The position numbers were made by a program, and so were the translations under genes. From contig NZ_JAKKOD010000002.1 in NCBI RefSeq assembly GCF_026226775.1, forward strand, positions 524,656 through 588,655: 64,000 bases of DNA, given 5' to 3'. Position 1 is the stretch's first letter, and each line of letters begins with the position of its first letter. Below are positions 40,620 to 52,216 of the stretch, in pieces. A model generated the notes under the pieces. The model did no database searches. It had not been told where the DNA came from and worked only from the letters and a program-made list of their open reading frames with translations. This stretch comes from Avibacterium sp. 21-586. GTDB lineage: Bacteria > Pseudomonadota > Gammaproteobacteria > Enterobacterales > Pasteurellaceae.

Positions 40620-43513
40620 TATTTACTCTTATTGCTGATAATCACACGCAGGCTATCCAAGCGCCAAGTGGCTTTGTGCAAGTGTTGTAAAATCTGCTCG
40701 CGCTCGGCACTGAGTGCGTCAATTTCATTTTGGCGAATAGTTTTATTCACTTGTTTTAACGCCTGCAAGCGGGTTAATTCGCTATCCAAACGCTGTACAG
40801 CTTGCTGCTCTGATTGTTCAATTAATCTCTGTGCTTGTTCGCCAATTTGACGTTCGCCTGCTTGTAATAATTGTTCAATATTAGCGCGCAACATTTTAAT
40901 CACCTTGCTCGCCATTTGTTTTGCCATTGGTTTAAGCTGTTTTTGTAGCAGTTCAAAGCCCACTTTATCCGATAAATTATGACCTTTGCCATCAATTAAT
41001 AATCGCACTGGCGTTGGTGGTAAAAAGCGAGTGAGCTGCAAACCGCGTGGCGCTTGGGCTTCCACAATGTAAATGAGTTCCAACCACAGCGATCCCACAG
41101 GCAGTTCATTATTAATCAACAATGATACGGCAGTTTTGCCAATCTCGCCATCAGTAATCAAATCAATGCCGTTGCGGATCATCGGGTGATCCCAAGTGAG
41201 AAACTCAACGTCTTCGCGCGCCACGGCTAAATTACGATCAAAGGTTACTGTTAAGCCTTCTTCTTTTAAGCCTGGGAAATCTGGCACCAGCATTGTGCCT
41301 GTGGGGTGAATAACAATGCTCTTTTCGCCGAGCTCTTCTTGTTCCACGCCAATAATATCGAACAAATTCAAGGTGAAATTAATTAATTCGCTTGAACCAT
41401 CTTGCTCGCCAATGGCTTCGGCCAAAGCTTGGGCTTGTTCGCCACCGTTAGAATTAATTTCTAATAGACGATCCCTGCCTTGATCAAGCTGCACTTTTAA
41501 GGCATCACGCTCGCTTCGGGTCTGAGCGACAAATTCATCAAAGGCCGCATTCTGTTCATTATGCTGTAAAAAATCTTGTAATTTTGCACCGCACTTTTCA
41601 AACAAGGTTGCCCCCATCGGGCAAGTTTCTTCAAATGCGTTTAGCCCTTGATGATACCATTTTGCCAACAGAACTTGCGGACTATCCGCAAAACAAGGGG
41701 CGTAAATTTCAATGTCTTGCGTTTGCCCAATACGATCTAGGCGTCCTATGCACTGTTCCAATAAATCAGGATTATCAGGCAAGTTAAACAGCACCAAATG
41801 ATGCGCAAACTGGAAATTTCGCCCTTCTGAACCAATGCTGGACGTGAGCAACACCTGCGCACCCTCTTCCTGTTGAGCAAAGTAAGCCGCGGCTTTATCC
41901 CGTTCCACAATGGACATATTTTGATGGAACACAGCGCTGCGAATGGCTTCTTTTTCGCGTAAGGCTTTCTCTAGCTGAATGGCGGTTTTGGCTTGATGAC
42001 AAATCACCAACACTTTTTCTTCACGGTAAGATTGTAAGAAATCAATCAACCATTCCACACGCGGATCAAAATCCCACCAAGCGGCATCAGGATTCATTTT
42101 CTGGAAGATCTGCTCGGGGTAAAATAAATCGCTGGTTTTCACTTCACCAAGCATTTTCAGCACACCAATAGCATTGCGATATTGCTTTGGCATTGGCAAG
42201 GTGATTTCGTGATAATGACGCAGCGGGAAGCCTTTCACGCCTTGGCGGGTATTACGAAATAACACACGACTGGTGCCGTGGCGATCAAGCAGATTTTCCA
42301 CTAAGGTTTCACGTGCTTGCGCTTTTTTCTCGCTATGATGAAGATCCGCTAATAATTCGTTAATATCTTGATCAGACAGCAATTCCGCTAAATGTTTTTC
42401 TTCTTGCGTGCTTAATGGCTGTTCGCTCAGCAATCCATTCACGGCTTCAGCCACTGGTTGATAATGCTGCTGTTCTTGCACAAAAGCATTGTAATCATAA
42501 AAGCGATCGGGATCGAGCAATTTTAAGCGCGCGAAATGGCTTTCTTGCCCTAATTGTTCAGGGGTTGCCGTCAGCAATAACACGGCTGGAATATGGATCG
42601 CCAACTGCTCGACAATTTGATAAGCCAAACTTGGCGCTTGTTCCGACCATTCAAGATGATGCGCTTCATCGACAATCAATAAATCAAATTCCGCACTAAT
42701 CAGCTGTTCCGCGCGATTAGGCTTTTGCACCAACCAATCTAGGGCGCAAATAATTAAGGATTCCGTTTTAAACGGATTGGCTACTACACCACCCTCAAGA
42801 CCATCAAAATCAGTGCAACGTTCTTCATCAAAAAGGGAGAAATGTAAATTAAAACGGCGCAGCATTTCCACAAGCCATTGATGTTGCAAGGTTTCTGGCA
42901 CGATAATTAGCACACGATCGACCTTTTCAGCAAACAACTGTTGCTGCAAGATCATTCCTGCTTCAATGGTTTTGCCTAACCCCACTTCATCGGCTAACAA
43001 CACTCGCGGCGCAATACGTTGCCCCACTTCTTTAGCAATATGCAATTGGTGGGCAATTAACCCACCGCGAATACCGCGTAAGCCACGCAATGGTGATTGA
43101 TACTGGGCTTGGCGTTGTTGCAAAGCTCGATAACGCAGCAAAAATTGGCTTGCACGATCAATCTGCCCTGCGAATAAACGTTCTTGCGGCTTACTAAAGG
43201 CAATTTGCGCACTGAGATCAGCTTCTTGTAATAGGGTTTCTTGCCCATCTGCTTTTTGTACTAAATAGAATGCCAGCCCGTTATGATCTAACACTTCAAG
43301 CACCTTGCCCTGCCAGCCGTCTTTGTGACGAATCTCATCACCCACTTGAAAAATCACGCGTACTAAAGGAGCATTATCTAAAGCATAAATACGAATTTCT
43401 TCGGCGGCAGGAAAATTTAGCGTCACCGTACGGTGATTAACTTCTGCAACCACACCCAAGCCAAGATCATTTTCACTTTCACTAATCCAACGCTGACCAA
43501 CGATAAAGGACAT
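40619..43513 (-). CDS. rapA: RNA polymerase-associated Swi2/Snf2 ATPase RapA
   Basis: RapA (HepA) is an ATPase that binds core RNA polymerase and promotes its recycling. N-terminal Tudor-like domains precede the helicase motifs: [18 protein letters not shown] near residue 170, [11 protein letters not shown] near 278 and [18 protein letters not shown] near 590. I chose the ATG giving [12 protein letters not shown], so the length is 964, against 968 in E. coli; 19 extra upstream codons are not supported. rluA follows directly. Confidence 0.97.
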   Translation of the reverse strand: MSFIVGQRWISESENDLGLGVVAEVNHRTVTLNFPAAEEIRIYALDNAPLVRVIFQVGDEIRHKDGWQGKVLEVLDHNGLAFYLVQKADGQETLLQEADLSAQIAFSKPQERLFAGQIDRASQFLLRYRALQQRQAQYQSPLRGLRGIRGGLIAHQLHIAKEVGQRIAPRVLLADEVGLGKTIEAGMILQQQLFAEKVDRVLIIVPETLQHQWLVEMLRRFNLHFSLFDEERCTDFDGLEGGVVANPFKTESLIICALDWLVQKPNRAEQLISAEFDLLIVDEAHHLEWSEQAPSLAYQIVEQLAIHIPAVLLLTATPEQLGQESHFARLKLLDPDRFYDYNAFVQEQQHYQPVAEAVNGLLSEQPLSTQEEKHLAELLSDQDINELLADLHHSEKKAQARETLVENLLDRHGTSRVLFRNTRQGVKGFPLRHYHEITLPMPKQYRNAIGVLKMLGEVKTSDLFYPEQIFQKMNPDAAWWDFDPRVEWLIDFLQSYREEKVLVICHQAKTAIQLEKALREKEAIRSAVFHQNMSIVERDKAAAYFAQQEEGAQVLLTSSIGSEGRNFQFAHHLVLFNLPDNPDLLEQCIGRLDRIGQTQDIEIYAPCFADSPQVLLAKWYHQGLNAFEETCPMGATLFEKCGAKLQDFLQHNEQNAAFDEFVAQTRSERDALKVQLDQGRDRLLEINSNGGEQAQALAEAIGEQDGSSELINFTLNLFDIIGVEQEELGEKSIVIHPTGTMLVPDFPGLKEEGLTVTFDRNLAVAREDVEFLTWDHPMIRNGIDLITDGEIGKTAVSLLINNELPVGSLWLELIYIVEAQAPRGLQLTRFLPPTPVRLLIDGKGHNLSDKVGFELLQKQLKPMAKQMASKVIKMLRANIEQLLQAGERQIGEQAQRLIEQSEQQAVQRLDSELTRLQALKQVNKTIRQNEIDALSAEREQILQHLHKATWRLDSLRVIISNKSK

Positions 43514-43761
43514 AAAATTTACTCTTATTTTATTGTTATAGCTAAATGGCAAATTCTTATAATAGACCATTTAGAAAAGATTTTATTACCAAAAAAGCGG
43601 CTATTTTAACGATCTTGCTGTAAAAAACAAATGAAAATATATACAACAAAACACCCTAAAAACCCTAAAAACAGAAAGAAAAATGTAGCCTATACTTGAC
43701 TTTTAAAAAGTGCGGTGCAAAAATCGTAATGTTTTTTATTTCACTTAGTAAGGATAATACA

Positions 43762-44442
43762 ATGCGTTTTTCTCAAACTCTCAAAAATGAATTGTTCGGT
43801 GGCTGGAGACCTTTTGAAGTGGTCTGGCTTTTCTTGTTTATTGCAGCACAGCTTTACGCCTATGTACAATCGCCTGTGTCTTGGTTGGAAGCACTCGCAG
43901 GGATTTCGGGAATCTTATGCGTCGTGTTTGTGGGCAAAGGGAAAATCAGTAACTATTTCTTCGGTTTGATTTTTGCTTATAGCTATTTCTATGTGTCTTT
44001 AGACAACAAGTTTTATGGTGAAATGACCACAACCCTTTATGTTTATATTCCTGCCCAATTTATCGGTTATTTCTTATGGAAAGAAAATATGCGCAACAGC
44101 ACAGAACAAAGCGAAACGGTCATCGCCAAATTTCTTACCTTAAAAGGTTGGGTAACCCTAATTAGCCTTGTGGCACTAGGGTCTATTGCCTTTATCAGCA
44201 TTTTAAAAACCACAGATGGCAATTCTATTGGCTTAGATGGCGTAACCACCGTATTTGTTATTGCTGCACAATTATTGATGATTTTACGCTATAGCGAACA
44301 ATGGATTCTATGGATTATCATCAATATTCTTTCAATCATACTCTGGGCAGACACCCCTGCGATGTATTTAATGTACGGGGCTTACTTGCTCAACTCGTTA
44401 TATGGCTACTATAACTGGTCGAAATTAGCAAAAAACTCATAG
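43762..44442 (+). CDS. pnuC: Nicotinamide riboside transporter PnuC
   Basis: PnuC imports nicotinamide riboside, which Pasteurellaceae use as V-factor because most of them cannot make NAD de novo. The 226 residues form about seven membrane helices. Conserved family stretches are visible at WLEALAGISGILCVVFVGKG near residue 40 and YGYYNWSKL at the end. The start is the ATG giving MRFSQTLKNEL, preceded by AAGGATAAT. An uptake sequence lies just upstream (43708-43716). It stands alone; a repeat copy and a possible terminator follow. Confidence 0.94.
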   Translation: MRFSQTLKNELFGGWRPFEVVWLFLFIAAQLYAYVQSPVSWLEALAGISGILCVVFVGKGKISNYFFGLIFAYSYFYVSLDNKFYGEMTTTLYVYIPAQFIGYFLWKENMRNSTEQSETVIAKFLTLKGWVTLISLVALGSIAFISILKTTDGNSIGLDGVTTVFVIAAQLLMILRYSEQWILWIIINILSIILWADTPAMYLMYGAYLLNSLYGYYNWSKLAKNS

Positions 44443-44465
44443 TAAAATGACCACGCTTTATTTTA

Positions 44466-44496
44466 GGGGATGTATTAGATTAGACCTAAATTTTGC
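44466..44496 (+). repeat. Copy C of the short intergenic repeat
   Basis: It reads GGGGATGTATTAGATTAG and then ACCTAAATTTTGC, starting 23 bp after the pnuC stop codon. It differs from copy B by only a few bases. Confidence 0.6.
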
Positions 44497-44563
44497 ACCA
44501 AAATGGCTCTTTTTTATCCGTGTTTAGTGGATTAAAATTGAACCGAAACTGACATTTTGTAAA

Positions 44564-44605
44564 AATAACGGAAAAGATTTCTTATCAATTCCGTTATTCT
44601 TTCTT
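44564..44605 (+). terminator. Possible terminator downstream of pnuC
   Basis: A 9-bp stem AATAACGGA / TCCGTTATT with a 17-nt loop is followed by CTTTCTT. It lies 120 bp past pnuC, so it may terminate pnuC or belong to the relic sequence. Confidence 0.4.
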
Positions 44606-45156
44606 AGCGGTCAATTAGGCTGATTTCAAAAATTTTCTATTTTATTAATATGATTTTTTACTTATACAAAATGAGTTGAATAATTCATCCTGAAATACTT
44701 AAACACGCTTAACATCAAGCACATCATAACGATGGTAATAGCCGTTTCAGGCAGCTTTTACTTTTAATAACAGGGAGTAAGGTATAAATGTTAGTGTGTT
44801 CAAAGACAATCGCATAGACTTTTTATTCTCATTTCAGCATTCCCAAACGGCAGCTTCCCCAATTAGCTAACACACCTTTTTCCCCTCTATTCTCTCATCT
44901 AGCTAATTTTCATCTAGTTCTATCTCACCTGTAAAAATTTGATTGGCATCCCGGACAAAATAATGCTCCCTTATTTTTCGAAATAGGGTTAATTTCTAGT
45001 AAATTTACTACAGGCTACAGATAGGCTATGATTTCAAAGTACAAAAAACACTAGTCATTTTTTCTATATGAATTCTTATTCTACAAGGAGTCATCTTGAT
45101 TTTCATAGGGCCAATATAACCCTTATTCTAATACGCCTCGCAATTTTTAGCTATCT

Positions 45157-45180
45157 AGAAGTCTTAATGTCTAGATTGTT
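45157..45180. promoter_or_regulatory. Tandem Met boxes (MetJ operator) upstream of metJ
   Basis: Three consecutive octamers resemble AGACGTCT: AGAAGTCT (7/8), TAATGTCT and AGATTGTT. They run up to and overlap the -35 hexamer of the metJ promoter, which would let MetJ with S-adenosylmethionine shut off its own gene. Confidence 0.7.
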
Positions 45181-45204
45181 ATTTCAGCAATTTTTGATTA
45201 GAAT
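45176..45204 (+). promoter_or_regulatory. Sigma-70 promoter of metJ
   Basis: TTGTTA (45176-45181) and TAGAAT (45199-45204) are separated by exactly 17 bp. The predicted start is near 45211. Confidence 0.6.
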
Positions 45205-45212
45205 AGGTTTAG

Positions 45213-45228
45213 TTTTGTCTAGATTTAA
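45213..45228. promoter_or_regulatory. Second Met box pair at the metJ transcription start
   Basis: TTTTGTCT and AGATTTAA form a second tandem octamer pair centred on TCTAGA, just downstream of the predicted start site and directly before the AAGG ribosome site. Confidence 0.5.
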
Positions 45229-45238
45229 GGTGTAAATT

Positions 45239-45556
45239 ATGGCTAATTGGGATGGTAAATATATTAGTCCTTATGCAGAACACGGTAAGAAGAGTCAGCA
45301 AGTAAAGAAAATTACGGTATCTATTCCAATTAAGGTGCTAGAAATTTTAACAAATGAGCGGACAAGACGTCAGCTAAAAAATTTACGCCATGCGACAAAT
45401 AGTGAGTTGTTATGTGAGGCATTTTTGCACGCATTTACAGGGCAGCCATTGCCTACCGATGAGGATTTGTTAAAAGATCGTTATAACGAAATACCTGAAC
45501 AGGCGAAGAAAATTATGCGTGAATTAGATATTGATCCTGAAGCATGGGAATATTAA
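45239..45556 (+). CDS. metJ: Methionine repressor MetJ
   Basis: MetJ is a ribbon-helix-helix repressor of methionine biosynthesis and uptake that uses S-adenosylmethionine as corepressor. The beta-strand DNA-reading segment [18 protein letters not shown] lies at residues 20-37, and [20 protein letters not shown] at about 41-60. The 105-residue length and near-identity to E. coli MetJ from memory leave little doubt. Met boxes overlap its promoter. No metB or metL is adjacent; the S10 operon follows on the same strand from its own promoter. Confidence 0.98.
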   Translation: MANWDGKYISPYAEHGKKSQQVKKITVSIPIKVLEILTNERTRRQLKNLRHATNSELLCEAFLHAFTGQPLPTDEDLLKDRYNEIPEQAKKIMRELDIDPEAWEY

Positions 45557-45581
45557 ATTTTAGATTCCATTTTGAAATTAG

Positions 45582-45610
45582 TTGCAATCCTTGTTTTAGT
45601 TAAGTATAAT
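45582..45610 (+). promoter_or_regulatory. Promoter of the S10 ribosomal protein operon
   Basis: TTGCAA and a perfect TATAAT are separated by 17 bp, about 190 bp before rpsJ. Confidence 0.75.
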
Positions 45611-45616
45611 CCACAA

Positions 45617-46113
<497 letters not shown>

Positions 46114-46129
46114 TTAAGAGGTTATGACA

Positions 46130-46759
46130 ATGATTGGTTTAGTCGGTCGTAAAGTTGGTATGACTCGTATCTTCAATGAAGATGGTGTGTCTATACCTGT
46201 TACAGTTATCGAAATCCAAGCAAACCGTGTAACTCAAGTTAAAACTCTTGAAAACGATGGCTATACTGCAATTCAAGTTACTACTGGTTCTAAAAAAGCG
46301 AATCGTGTAACTAAGCCTGAAGCAGGCCATTTCGTGAAAGCCGGTGTTGAAGCTGGTCGCGGTTTATGGGAATTTCGTACAACTGAAGGTGAAGAATTCA
46401 CTTTAGGTCAAGAAATTAATGTTGACATCTTTGCAGATGTTAAAAAAGTGGATGTTACTGGCACATCTAAAGGTAAGGGTTTCCAAGGTGGTGTTAAACG
46501 TTGGAATTTCCGTACTCAAGATGCAAGCCACGGTAACTCTTTATCACATCGTGTACTTGGTTCTATTGGTCAAAACCAAACTCCAGGTCGTGTGTTTAAA
46601 GGTAAAAAAATGGCTGGACACTTAGGTGCTGAGCGTGTAACCGTTCAATCACTTGAAGTTGTTCGTGTTGATGCTGAGCGTAATTTATTATTAGTTAAAG
46701 GTTCTGTACCTGGTGCAACTAATAGTGATGTTATCGTTAAACCAGCAGTTAAAGCATAA
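46130..46759 (+). CDS. rplC: 50S ribosomal protein L3
   Basis: L3 is an early assembly protein near the peptidyl-transferase centre. Family sequence includes [15 protein letters not shown] at the start and [18 protein letters not shown] near residue 120. I chose the ATG at 46130, which has AGAGG at eight bases and gives the standard 209 residues; an ATG two codons earlier is too close to that motif. Confidence 0.98.
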   Translation: MIGLVGRKVGMTRIFNEDGVSIPVTVIEIQANRVTQVKTLENDGYTAIQVTTGSKKANRVTKPEAGHFVKAGVEAGRGLWEFRTTEGEEFTLGQEINVDIFADVKKVDVTGTSKGKGFQGGVKRWNFRTQDASHGNSLSHRVLGSIGQNQTPGRVFKGKKMAGHLGAERVTVQSLEVVRVDAERNLLLVKGSVPGATNSDVIVKPAVKA

Positions 46760-46774
46760 GTCTAGGAGATAGAG

Positions 46775-47377
46775 ATGGAATTACAAGTTGTAGGTGCAAA
46801 CGCACTAACTGTTTCTGAAACTACCTTCGGACGTGAGTTTAATGAAGCGTTAATCCACCAAGTAGTTGTTGCTTATGCAGCAGGTGCTCGTCAAGGTTCT
46901 CGTGCCCAAAAAACTCGTGCTGAAGTGTCTGGTTCAGGTAAAAAGCCTTGGCGTCAAAAAGGTACTGGTCGTGCTCGCGCAGGTGATGTGAAATCACCAA
47001 TTTGGCGTTCAGGTGGTGTAACTTTCGCAGCGAAACCACAAGATCACAGCCAAAAAGTGAACAAAAAAATGTACCGTGGTGCAATCAAAAGCATTCTATC
47101 TGAGCTTGTTCGTCAAGATCGTTTAGTTGTTGTTGAAAAATTCGAAATCGATGCACCAAAAACTAAAGCCTTAGTTCAAAAATTAAAAGATATGGCGTTA
47201 ACTGACGCTCTTATCATCACTGCAAACTTAGATGAGAATTTATTCTTGGCTGCACGTAACTTATACAAAGTAGATGTTCGTGATGTCCAAGGTATCGATC
47301 CAGTGAGTTTAATCGCTTTTGATAAAGTGGTTTTAACTGTTGATGCAGTGAAACAAATTGAGGAGATGTTAGCATGA
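46775..47377 (+). CDS. rplD: 50S ribosomal protein L4
   Basis: L4 lines the exit tunnel and, in E. coli, represses the S10 operon by binding its leader. The extended loop [20 protein letters not shown] lies near residue 50. The length is 200. The stop overlaps rplW by four bases. Confidence 0.98.
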   Translation: MELQVVGANALTVSETTFGREFNEALIHQVVVAYAAGARQGSRAQKTRAEVSGSGKKPWRQKGTGRARAGDVKSPIWRSGGVTFAAKPQDHSQKVNKKMYRGAIKSILSELVRQDRLVVVEKFEIDAPKTKALVQKLKDMALTDALIITANLDENLFLAARNLYKVDVRDVQGIDPVSLIAFDKVVLTVDAVKQIEEMLA

Positions 47378-47676
47378 TTCAACAAGAACGTTTGCTAAAA
47401 GTGTTAAAAGCACCTCACGTCTCTGAGAAAGCAACAAATAACGCTGAGAAGTCAAACACCATCGTTTTCAAAGTCGCTTTAGATGCCAACAAAGCAGAGA
47501 TTGCAAAAGCTGTTGCAGAATTATTTGAAGTGAAAGTAGATTCTGTTCGTACTGTTGTAGTTAAAGGTAAAACTAAACGCCGTGGTACGAAGATGGGACA
47601 TCGCAGTGACTGGAAAAAAGCTTATGTAACTCTTCAAGAAGGTCAATCACTTGACTTTGTTGAAGGTGCAGAGTAA
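47374..47676 (+). CDS. rplW: 50S ribosomal protein L23
   Basis: L23 sits at the tunnel exit and docks trigger factor and SRP. The 100 residues begin [20 protein letters not shown] and contain [19 protein letters not shown]. The ATG overlaps the rplD stop. Confidence 0.98.
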   Translation: MIQQERLLKVLKAPHVSEKATNNAEKSNTIVFKVALDANKAEIAKAVAELFEVKVDSVRTVVVKGKTKRRGTKMGHRSDWKKAYVTLQEGQSLDFVEGAE

Positions 47677-47697
47677 TTACGGAGGAGAAAGAAATAA

Positions 47698-48519
47698 ATG
47701 GCTATCGTAAAATGTAAGCCGACCTCCGCTGGTCGTCGTCACGTTGTTAAAATCGTAAACCCTGAATTACATAAAGGGAAACCTTACGCACCATTATTAG
47801 ATAGTAAATCTAAAACTGGTGGTCGTAATAATTTAGGACGTATTACTACTCGCCATATCGGTGGTGGTCATAAGCAACATTACCGTTTAATCGATTTCAA
47901 ACGTAACAAGTTAGATATCCCAGCGGTTGTTGAGCGTCTTGAATATGATCCAAATCGCAGCGCAAATATTGCTTTAGTGCTTTATAAAGATGGTGAACGC
48001 CGTTATATCTTAGCACCTAAAGGTTTAAGCGCGGGTGATCAAATCCAAGCAGGCGTAAACGCACCTATTAAAGTTGGTAACTCATTACCAATGCGTAATA
48101 TCCCTGTTGGTTCAACTGTACATAATGTTGAATTAAAACCAGGTAAAGGCGGACAACTTGCACGTTCTGCTGGTGCTTATGTACAAATTATTGCTCGTGA
48201 AGGTAACTATGTAACTTTACGTCTTCGCTCAGGTGAAATGCGTAAAGTGTTAGCTGAATGTTCTGCAACCATTGGTGAAGTGGGTAATTCAGAGCATATG
48301 CTTCGCGTTCTTGGTAAAGCTGGTGCTAACCGCTGGAGAGGCGTACGCCCGACAGTTCGTGGTACAGCGATGAACCCTGTTGATCACCCTCACGGTGGTG
48401 GTGAAGGTCGTAACTTTGGTAAACACCCAGTTACTCCTTGGGGCGTTCAAACCAAAGGTAAGAAAACTCGCCATAACAAACGTACTGATAAATACATCGT
48501 ACGTCGTCGTGGTAAATAA
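47698..48519 (+). CDS. rplB: 50S ribosomal protein L2
   Basis: L2 is required for subunit joining and peptidyl transfer. The 273 residues include [19 protein letters not shown] near 52 and the conserved [20 protein letters not shown] near 226, which holds the functionally important histidine. A good AGGAGA motif precedes it. Confidence 0.99.
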   Translation: MAIVKCKPTSAGRRHVVKIVNPELHKGKPYAPLLDSKSKTGGRNNLGRITTRHIGGGHKQHYRLIDFKRNKLDIPAVVERLEYDPNRSANIALVLYKDGERRYILAPKGLSAGDQIQAGVNAPIKVGNSLPMRNIPVGSTVHNVELKPGKGGQLARSAGAYVQIIAREGNYVTLRLRSGEMRKVLAECSATIGEVGNSEHMLRVLGKAGANRWRGVRPTVRGTAMNPVDHPHGGGEGRNFGKHPVTPWGVQTKGKKTRHNKRTDKYIVRRRGK

Positions 48520-48543
48520 TTTTTTAATCAATTAAGAGGATAA

Positions 48544-48822
<279 letters not shown>

Positions 48823-48829
48823 GGGGTAA

Positions 48830-49165
<336 letters not shown>

Positions 49166-49183
49166 TTTAGTAGAGGAATAGCA

Positions 49184-49888
49184 ATGGGTCAAAAAGTCCA
49201 TCCAAATGGTATTCGCCTAGGTATTGTTAAGCCTTGGAGCTCTACTTGGTTTGCGAATACACAAGATTTCGCATCTAACTTAGATGGCGATTTCAAAGTG
49301 CGTCAATTCTTAAATAAAGAATTAGCGAATGCTTCCGTTTCACGCATCACTATTGAGCGTCCAGCGAAAAGTATTCGTGTAACAATTCACACAGCTCGTC
49401 CAGGTATCGTAATCGGTAAAAAAGGCGAAGATGTTGAAAAATTACGTAACGCTGTTGCGGCTATCGCCGGTGTTCCAGCACAAATCAACATCGCTGAAGT
49501 GAAAAAACCTGAATTAGATGCAAAATTAGTTGCTGATAGCATCGCTTCACAACTTGAACGCCGTGTAATGTTCCGCCGTGCAATGAAACGTGCAGTACAA
49601 AACGCAATGCGTTTAGGTGCTAAAGGTATCAAAGTTGAAGTAAGCGGTCGTTTAGGTGGTGCAGAAATTGCTCGTTCAGAATGGTATCGTGAAGGTCGTG
49701 TACCATTACATACACTGCGTGCGGACATCGATTATAACACTGCAGAAGCTCACACAACATACGGCGTAATCGGCGTTAAAGTGTGGATCTTCAAAGGTGA
49801 GATTCTTGGTGGAATGGCTGCAATTGAACAACAACCGGAACAACAACCTACCACGCCTAAAAAGCCACGTGGTAAAGGTCGTAAGTAA
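49184..49888 (+). CDS. rpsC: 30S ribosomal protein S3
   Basis: S3 has a KH domain at the mRNA entry channel. Family motifs: [17 protein letters not shown] at the start, and the KH loop [17 protein letters not shown] near residue 70. The length is 234, with a proline- and lysine-rich tail ([13 protein letters not shown]). Confidence 0.98.
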   Translation: MGQKVHPNGIRLGIVKPWSSTWFANTQDFASNLDGDFKVRQFLNKELANASVSRITIERPAKSIRVTIHTARPGIVIGKKGEDVEKLRNAVAAIAGVPAQINIAEVKKPELDAKLVADSIASQLERRVMFRRAMKRAVQNAMRLGAKGIKVEVSGRLGGAEIARSEWYREGRVPLHTLRADIDYNTAEAHTTYGVIGVKVWIFKGEILGGMAAIEQQPEQQPTTPKKPRGKGRK

Positions 49889-49901
49889 GGAGAATTGCTA
49901 A

Positions 49902-50311
<410 letters not shown>

Positions 50312-50312
<1 letters not shown>

Positions 50313-50503
50313 TGAAAGCTCAAGAACTACGTACAAAAACTGTTGAAGAGCTGAATGCTGAATTGGTTAACTTGTTAGGTGAGCAATTCAAATTGCGTAT
50401 GCAAGCAGCCACCGGTCAGCTTCAACAAACCCATCAGTTAAAACAAGTGCGTCGCAGTATTGCACAAGTGAAAACTGTATTAACCGAAAAGGCGGGTGAG
50501 TAA
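50312..50503 (+). CDS. rpmC: 50S ribosomal protein L29
   Basis: L29 is a small helical-hairpin protein beside L23 at the tunnel exit. The 63 residues include [20 protein letters not shown] and [15 protein letters not shown]. It is coupled to both neighbours by TAATG overlaps. Confidence 0.97.
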
Positions 50504-50757
50504 TGACTGATAATATTCGTAGCGTACAAGGTAAAGTTGTTAGTGACAAAATGGATAAATCTTTTGTTGTTGCTATCGAACGTAAGGTGAAACACCCGTT
50601 ATACGGTAAATTTATCCGTCGTACAACAAAATTACACGTACACGATGAAAACAACGAAGCAAAATTAGGTGATGTAGTAGAAGTTCGCGAATGTCGCCCA
50701 ATTTCAAAAACTAAGTCCTGGACTTTAGTTCGCGTTGTGGAAAAAGCAGTAATCTAA
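50503..50757 (+). CDS. rpsQ: 30S ribosomal protein S17
   Basis: S17 is an OB-fold primary 16S-binding protein. The 84 residues include [20 protein letters not shown] and [20 protein letters not shown]. It is the last gene of the S10 operon; the next genes are unrelated, whereas in many relatives the spc operon (rplN onward) follows. Confidence 0.98.
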   Translation: MTDNIRSVQGKVVSDKMDKSFVVAIERKVKHPLYGKFIRRTTKLHVHDENNEAKLGDVVEVRECRPISKTKSWTLVRVVEKAVI

Positions 50758-50784
50758 TTTATTAGTTATCGCTTTAAATAAAAT

Positions 50785-50816
50785 AAAAGCCAATGGTGAG
50801 TGCCATTGGCTTTTTT
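50785..50816 (+). terminator. Strong terminator ending the S10 operon
   Basis: A 12-bp stem (AAAAGCCAATGG / CCATTGGCTTTT) with a 6-nt loop is followed by T residues, 28 bases after rpsQ. Confidence 0.92.
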
Positions 50817-50855
50817 ACTATCTAAAGCTACAAAATTTTTGTCTGCTCTTTATTT

Positions 50856-51611
50856 TTAGAGATTAACTTGGTTAGCAGCTTCAATAGCTTCTCTATTTTC
50901 AGATAACTTTCTTAAATAGGATATTTCAATCACTGCTGGGATAGTGATGCGATAGGCTGGTCCAGCTATATCAACTGCTGTCCATAAACCTGTAATTACC
51001 CAACCTATTGGGCCAGCTAAAATAGAGGCTACTCTAGTAAGCGTTGCATTTGCTGTAGCAGTAAGTCCTCGTCCTATTAATGTTTTTAATACAGCGTTTA
51101 CAATAATTACAGTTAGTTGGTAAGATTTAAATCCTCCAGCCTTAAATATAGCAAGAAATGTTGCAGTTAATCCCTGAGAAGTTAATACTGCTGGTACACC
51201 AAGTTCATTTGCTAGTTTTTCTCTCTCTTCTGGCGTCATTTTTTCAAGTGCTTCTTTTAAAATTTTCATCAATAAATTTTCTTCAATTTGTTGTACGGAA
51301 GAGTACTTATTGTAATTAACTTTCATTTTATCGCATACATCACAAAGTACTTCTTTATAAGGTACACCGCGTCCACCACGAAATAAATTTACAAGAGTAT
51401 TCCCACCAAAGAGTTGAATTTCTGCAGCAATATTTTGCCAATATTTTGAGTGTTCCGGGTAATAACGTTTGTAATCATCACTGCTGGTAAGTTCCTCTGT
51501 TAGACGTGAATTTCCATCTTTATCGTGAGTTAATAGATAAACGAGTTGATCTAATTCATCAGATGAACAGTTAGCCAAAAATTCTAAATCTGGATCGTGA
51601 CGATATGCCAT
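50856..51611 (-). CDS. yaaW: YaaW-like protein (DUF3944/UPF0174), function unknown
   Basis: The start is the ATG giving MAYRHDPDLEFLANCSS, with AGGAA at good spacing; the length is 251. The N-terminal DLxFLxxCSxxxLxxLxxxLTHD pattern is the DUF3944 signature, followed by FGGNTLVNLFRGGRGVPYKE near residue 75. The C-terminal third is glycine- and alanine-rich and hydrophobic (LAGPIGWVITGLWTAVDIAG), ending PAYRITIPAVIEISYLRKL, closely matching E. coli YaaW from memory. The function is unknown. It converges with the S10 operon and is divergent from an XRE regulator gene 126 bp away, hinting at joint control. Confidence 0.8.
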   Translation of the reverse strand: MAYRHDPDLEFLANCSSDELDQLVYLLTHDKDGNSRLTEELTSSDDYKRYYPEHSKYWQNIAAEIQLFGGNTLVNLFRGGRGVPYKEVLCDVCDKMKVNYNKYSSVQQIEENLLMKILKEALEKMTPEEREKLANELGVPAVLTSQGLTATFLAIFKAGGFKSYQLTVIIVNAVLKTLIGRGLTATANATLTRVASILAGPIGWVITGLWTAVDIAGPAYRITIPAVIEISYLRKLSENREAIEAANQVNL

Positions 51612-51736
51612 AATAAATTTCCTCATAGTTGGTTAAAAAACATTTATAGTCTAATTTTATGCGTTATACTTAACCAGCGACGAAAAGTTACACTTGACTA
51701 TCCAAAATCATCTGTTACCTACCGAAAAGAGGCGAT

Positions 51737-52171
51737 ATGAAACCAAAAGATATAGTTAGACAGAAAATTCGTGATATACGAGAAGATAAAAAAATCACTC
51801 AAGCAGCAATGGCGGAACTTTTGCATATGTCAGAAGGAGGCTATGCCAAGATTGAAAGAGGTGAAACAGAAATCAAGATTGATCGCCTTGCAAATATTGC
51901 CCAAATCCTTGGGGTAGAAATGGTGGATTTAATTCCTTTTGGGGAAAGTACAATTATTTTTAATAATTCCAATGATAATTTTAGTAATTCCAGCAATTTT
52001 AACCTCGCCTTAGGTGAACCTGCATCTCAAAGCGAAATTATTCGTTTGAATGATGTTATTCAAGCAAAAAATGAAATTTTAGATAGTCGTGATCGTGAAA
52101 TTGAGAGCTTAAAACAGCAAATTGCAACACTAGAGAAACTTATCGTTGCGTTAGAAACGAATTCTAACTAA
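51737..52171 (+). CDS. XRE-family transcriptional regulator with C-terminal coiled coil
   Basis: An N-terminal helix-turn-helix (about residues 8-62: ITQAAMAELLHMSEGGYAKIERGE) of the Cro/C1 type is followed by an Asn/Ser-rich linker (NNSNDNFSNSSNFN) and a C-terminal helix likely to form a coiled coil (DSRDREIESLKQQIATLEKL). The length is 144. AAAAGAGG lies eight bases before the ATG. It is divergent from yaaW, and the 125-bp region between them is its probable operator. An uptake sequence begins right at its stop codon (52171-52179). Confidence 0.85.
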   Translation: MKPKDIVRQKIRDIREDKKITQAAMAELLHMSEGGYAKIERGETEIKIDRLANIAQILGVEMVDLIPFGESTIIFNNSNDNFSNSSNFNLALGEPASQSEIIRLNDVIQAKNEILDSRDREIESLKQQIATLEKLIVALETNSN

Positions 52172-52216
52172 AGTGCGGTATTTTTTATACGTTTTGTTAG
52201 AATAATTTTTGATTAT

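Larger units (their letters stand above)
44443..45150. other. Gene-free stretch after pnuC, possible IS relic
   Basis: About 700 bp holds no convincing gene. Repeat copy C (44466-44496) starts it, and a degenerate inverted match (about 45112-45141, reading CGTATTAGAATAAGGG on the minus strand) ends it. The pair would bound a segment of about 675 bp, the size of a small IS. No transposase remnant could be recognised in translation, so this is a weak case. Confidence 0.35.

Noticed and set aside
44700..44770. A short frame with NTLNIKHIITMVIAVSGSFYF as a small membrane protein or transposase relic
   Set aside because: It is too short, lacks a ribosome site and matches nothing I recognise.
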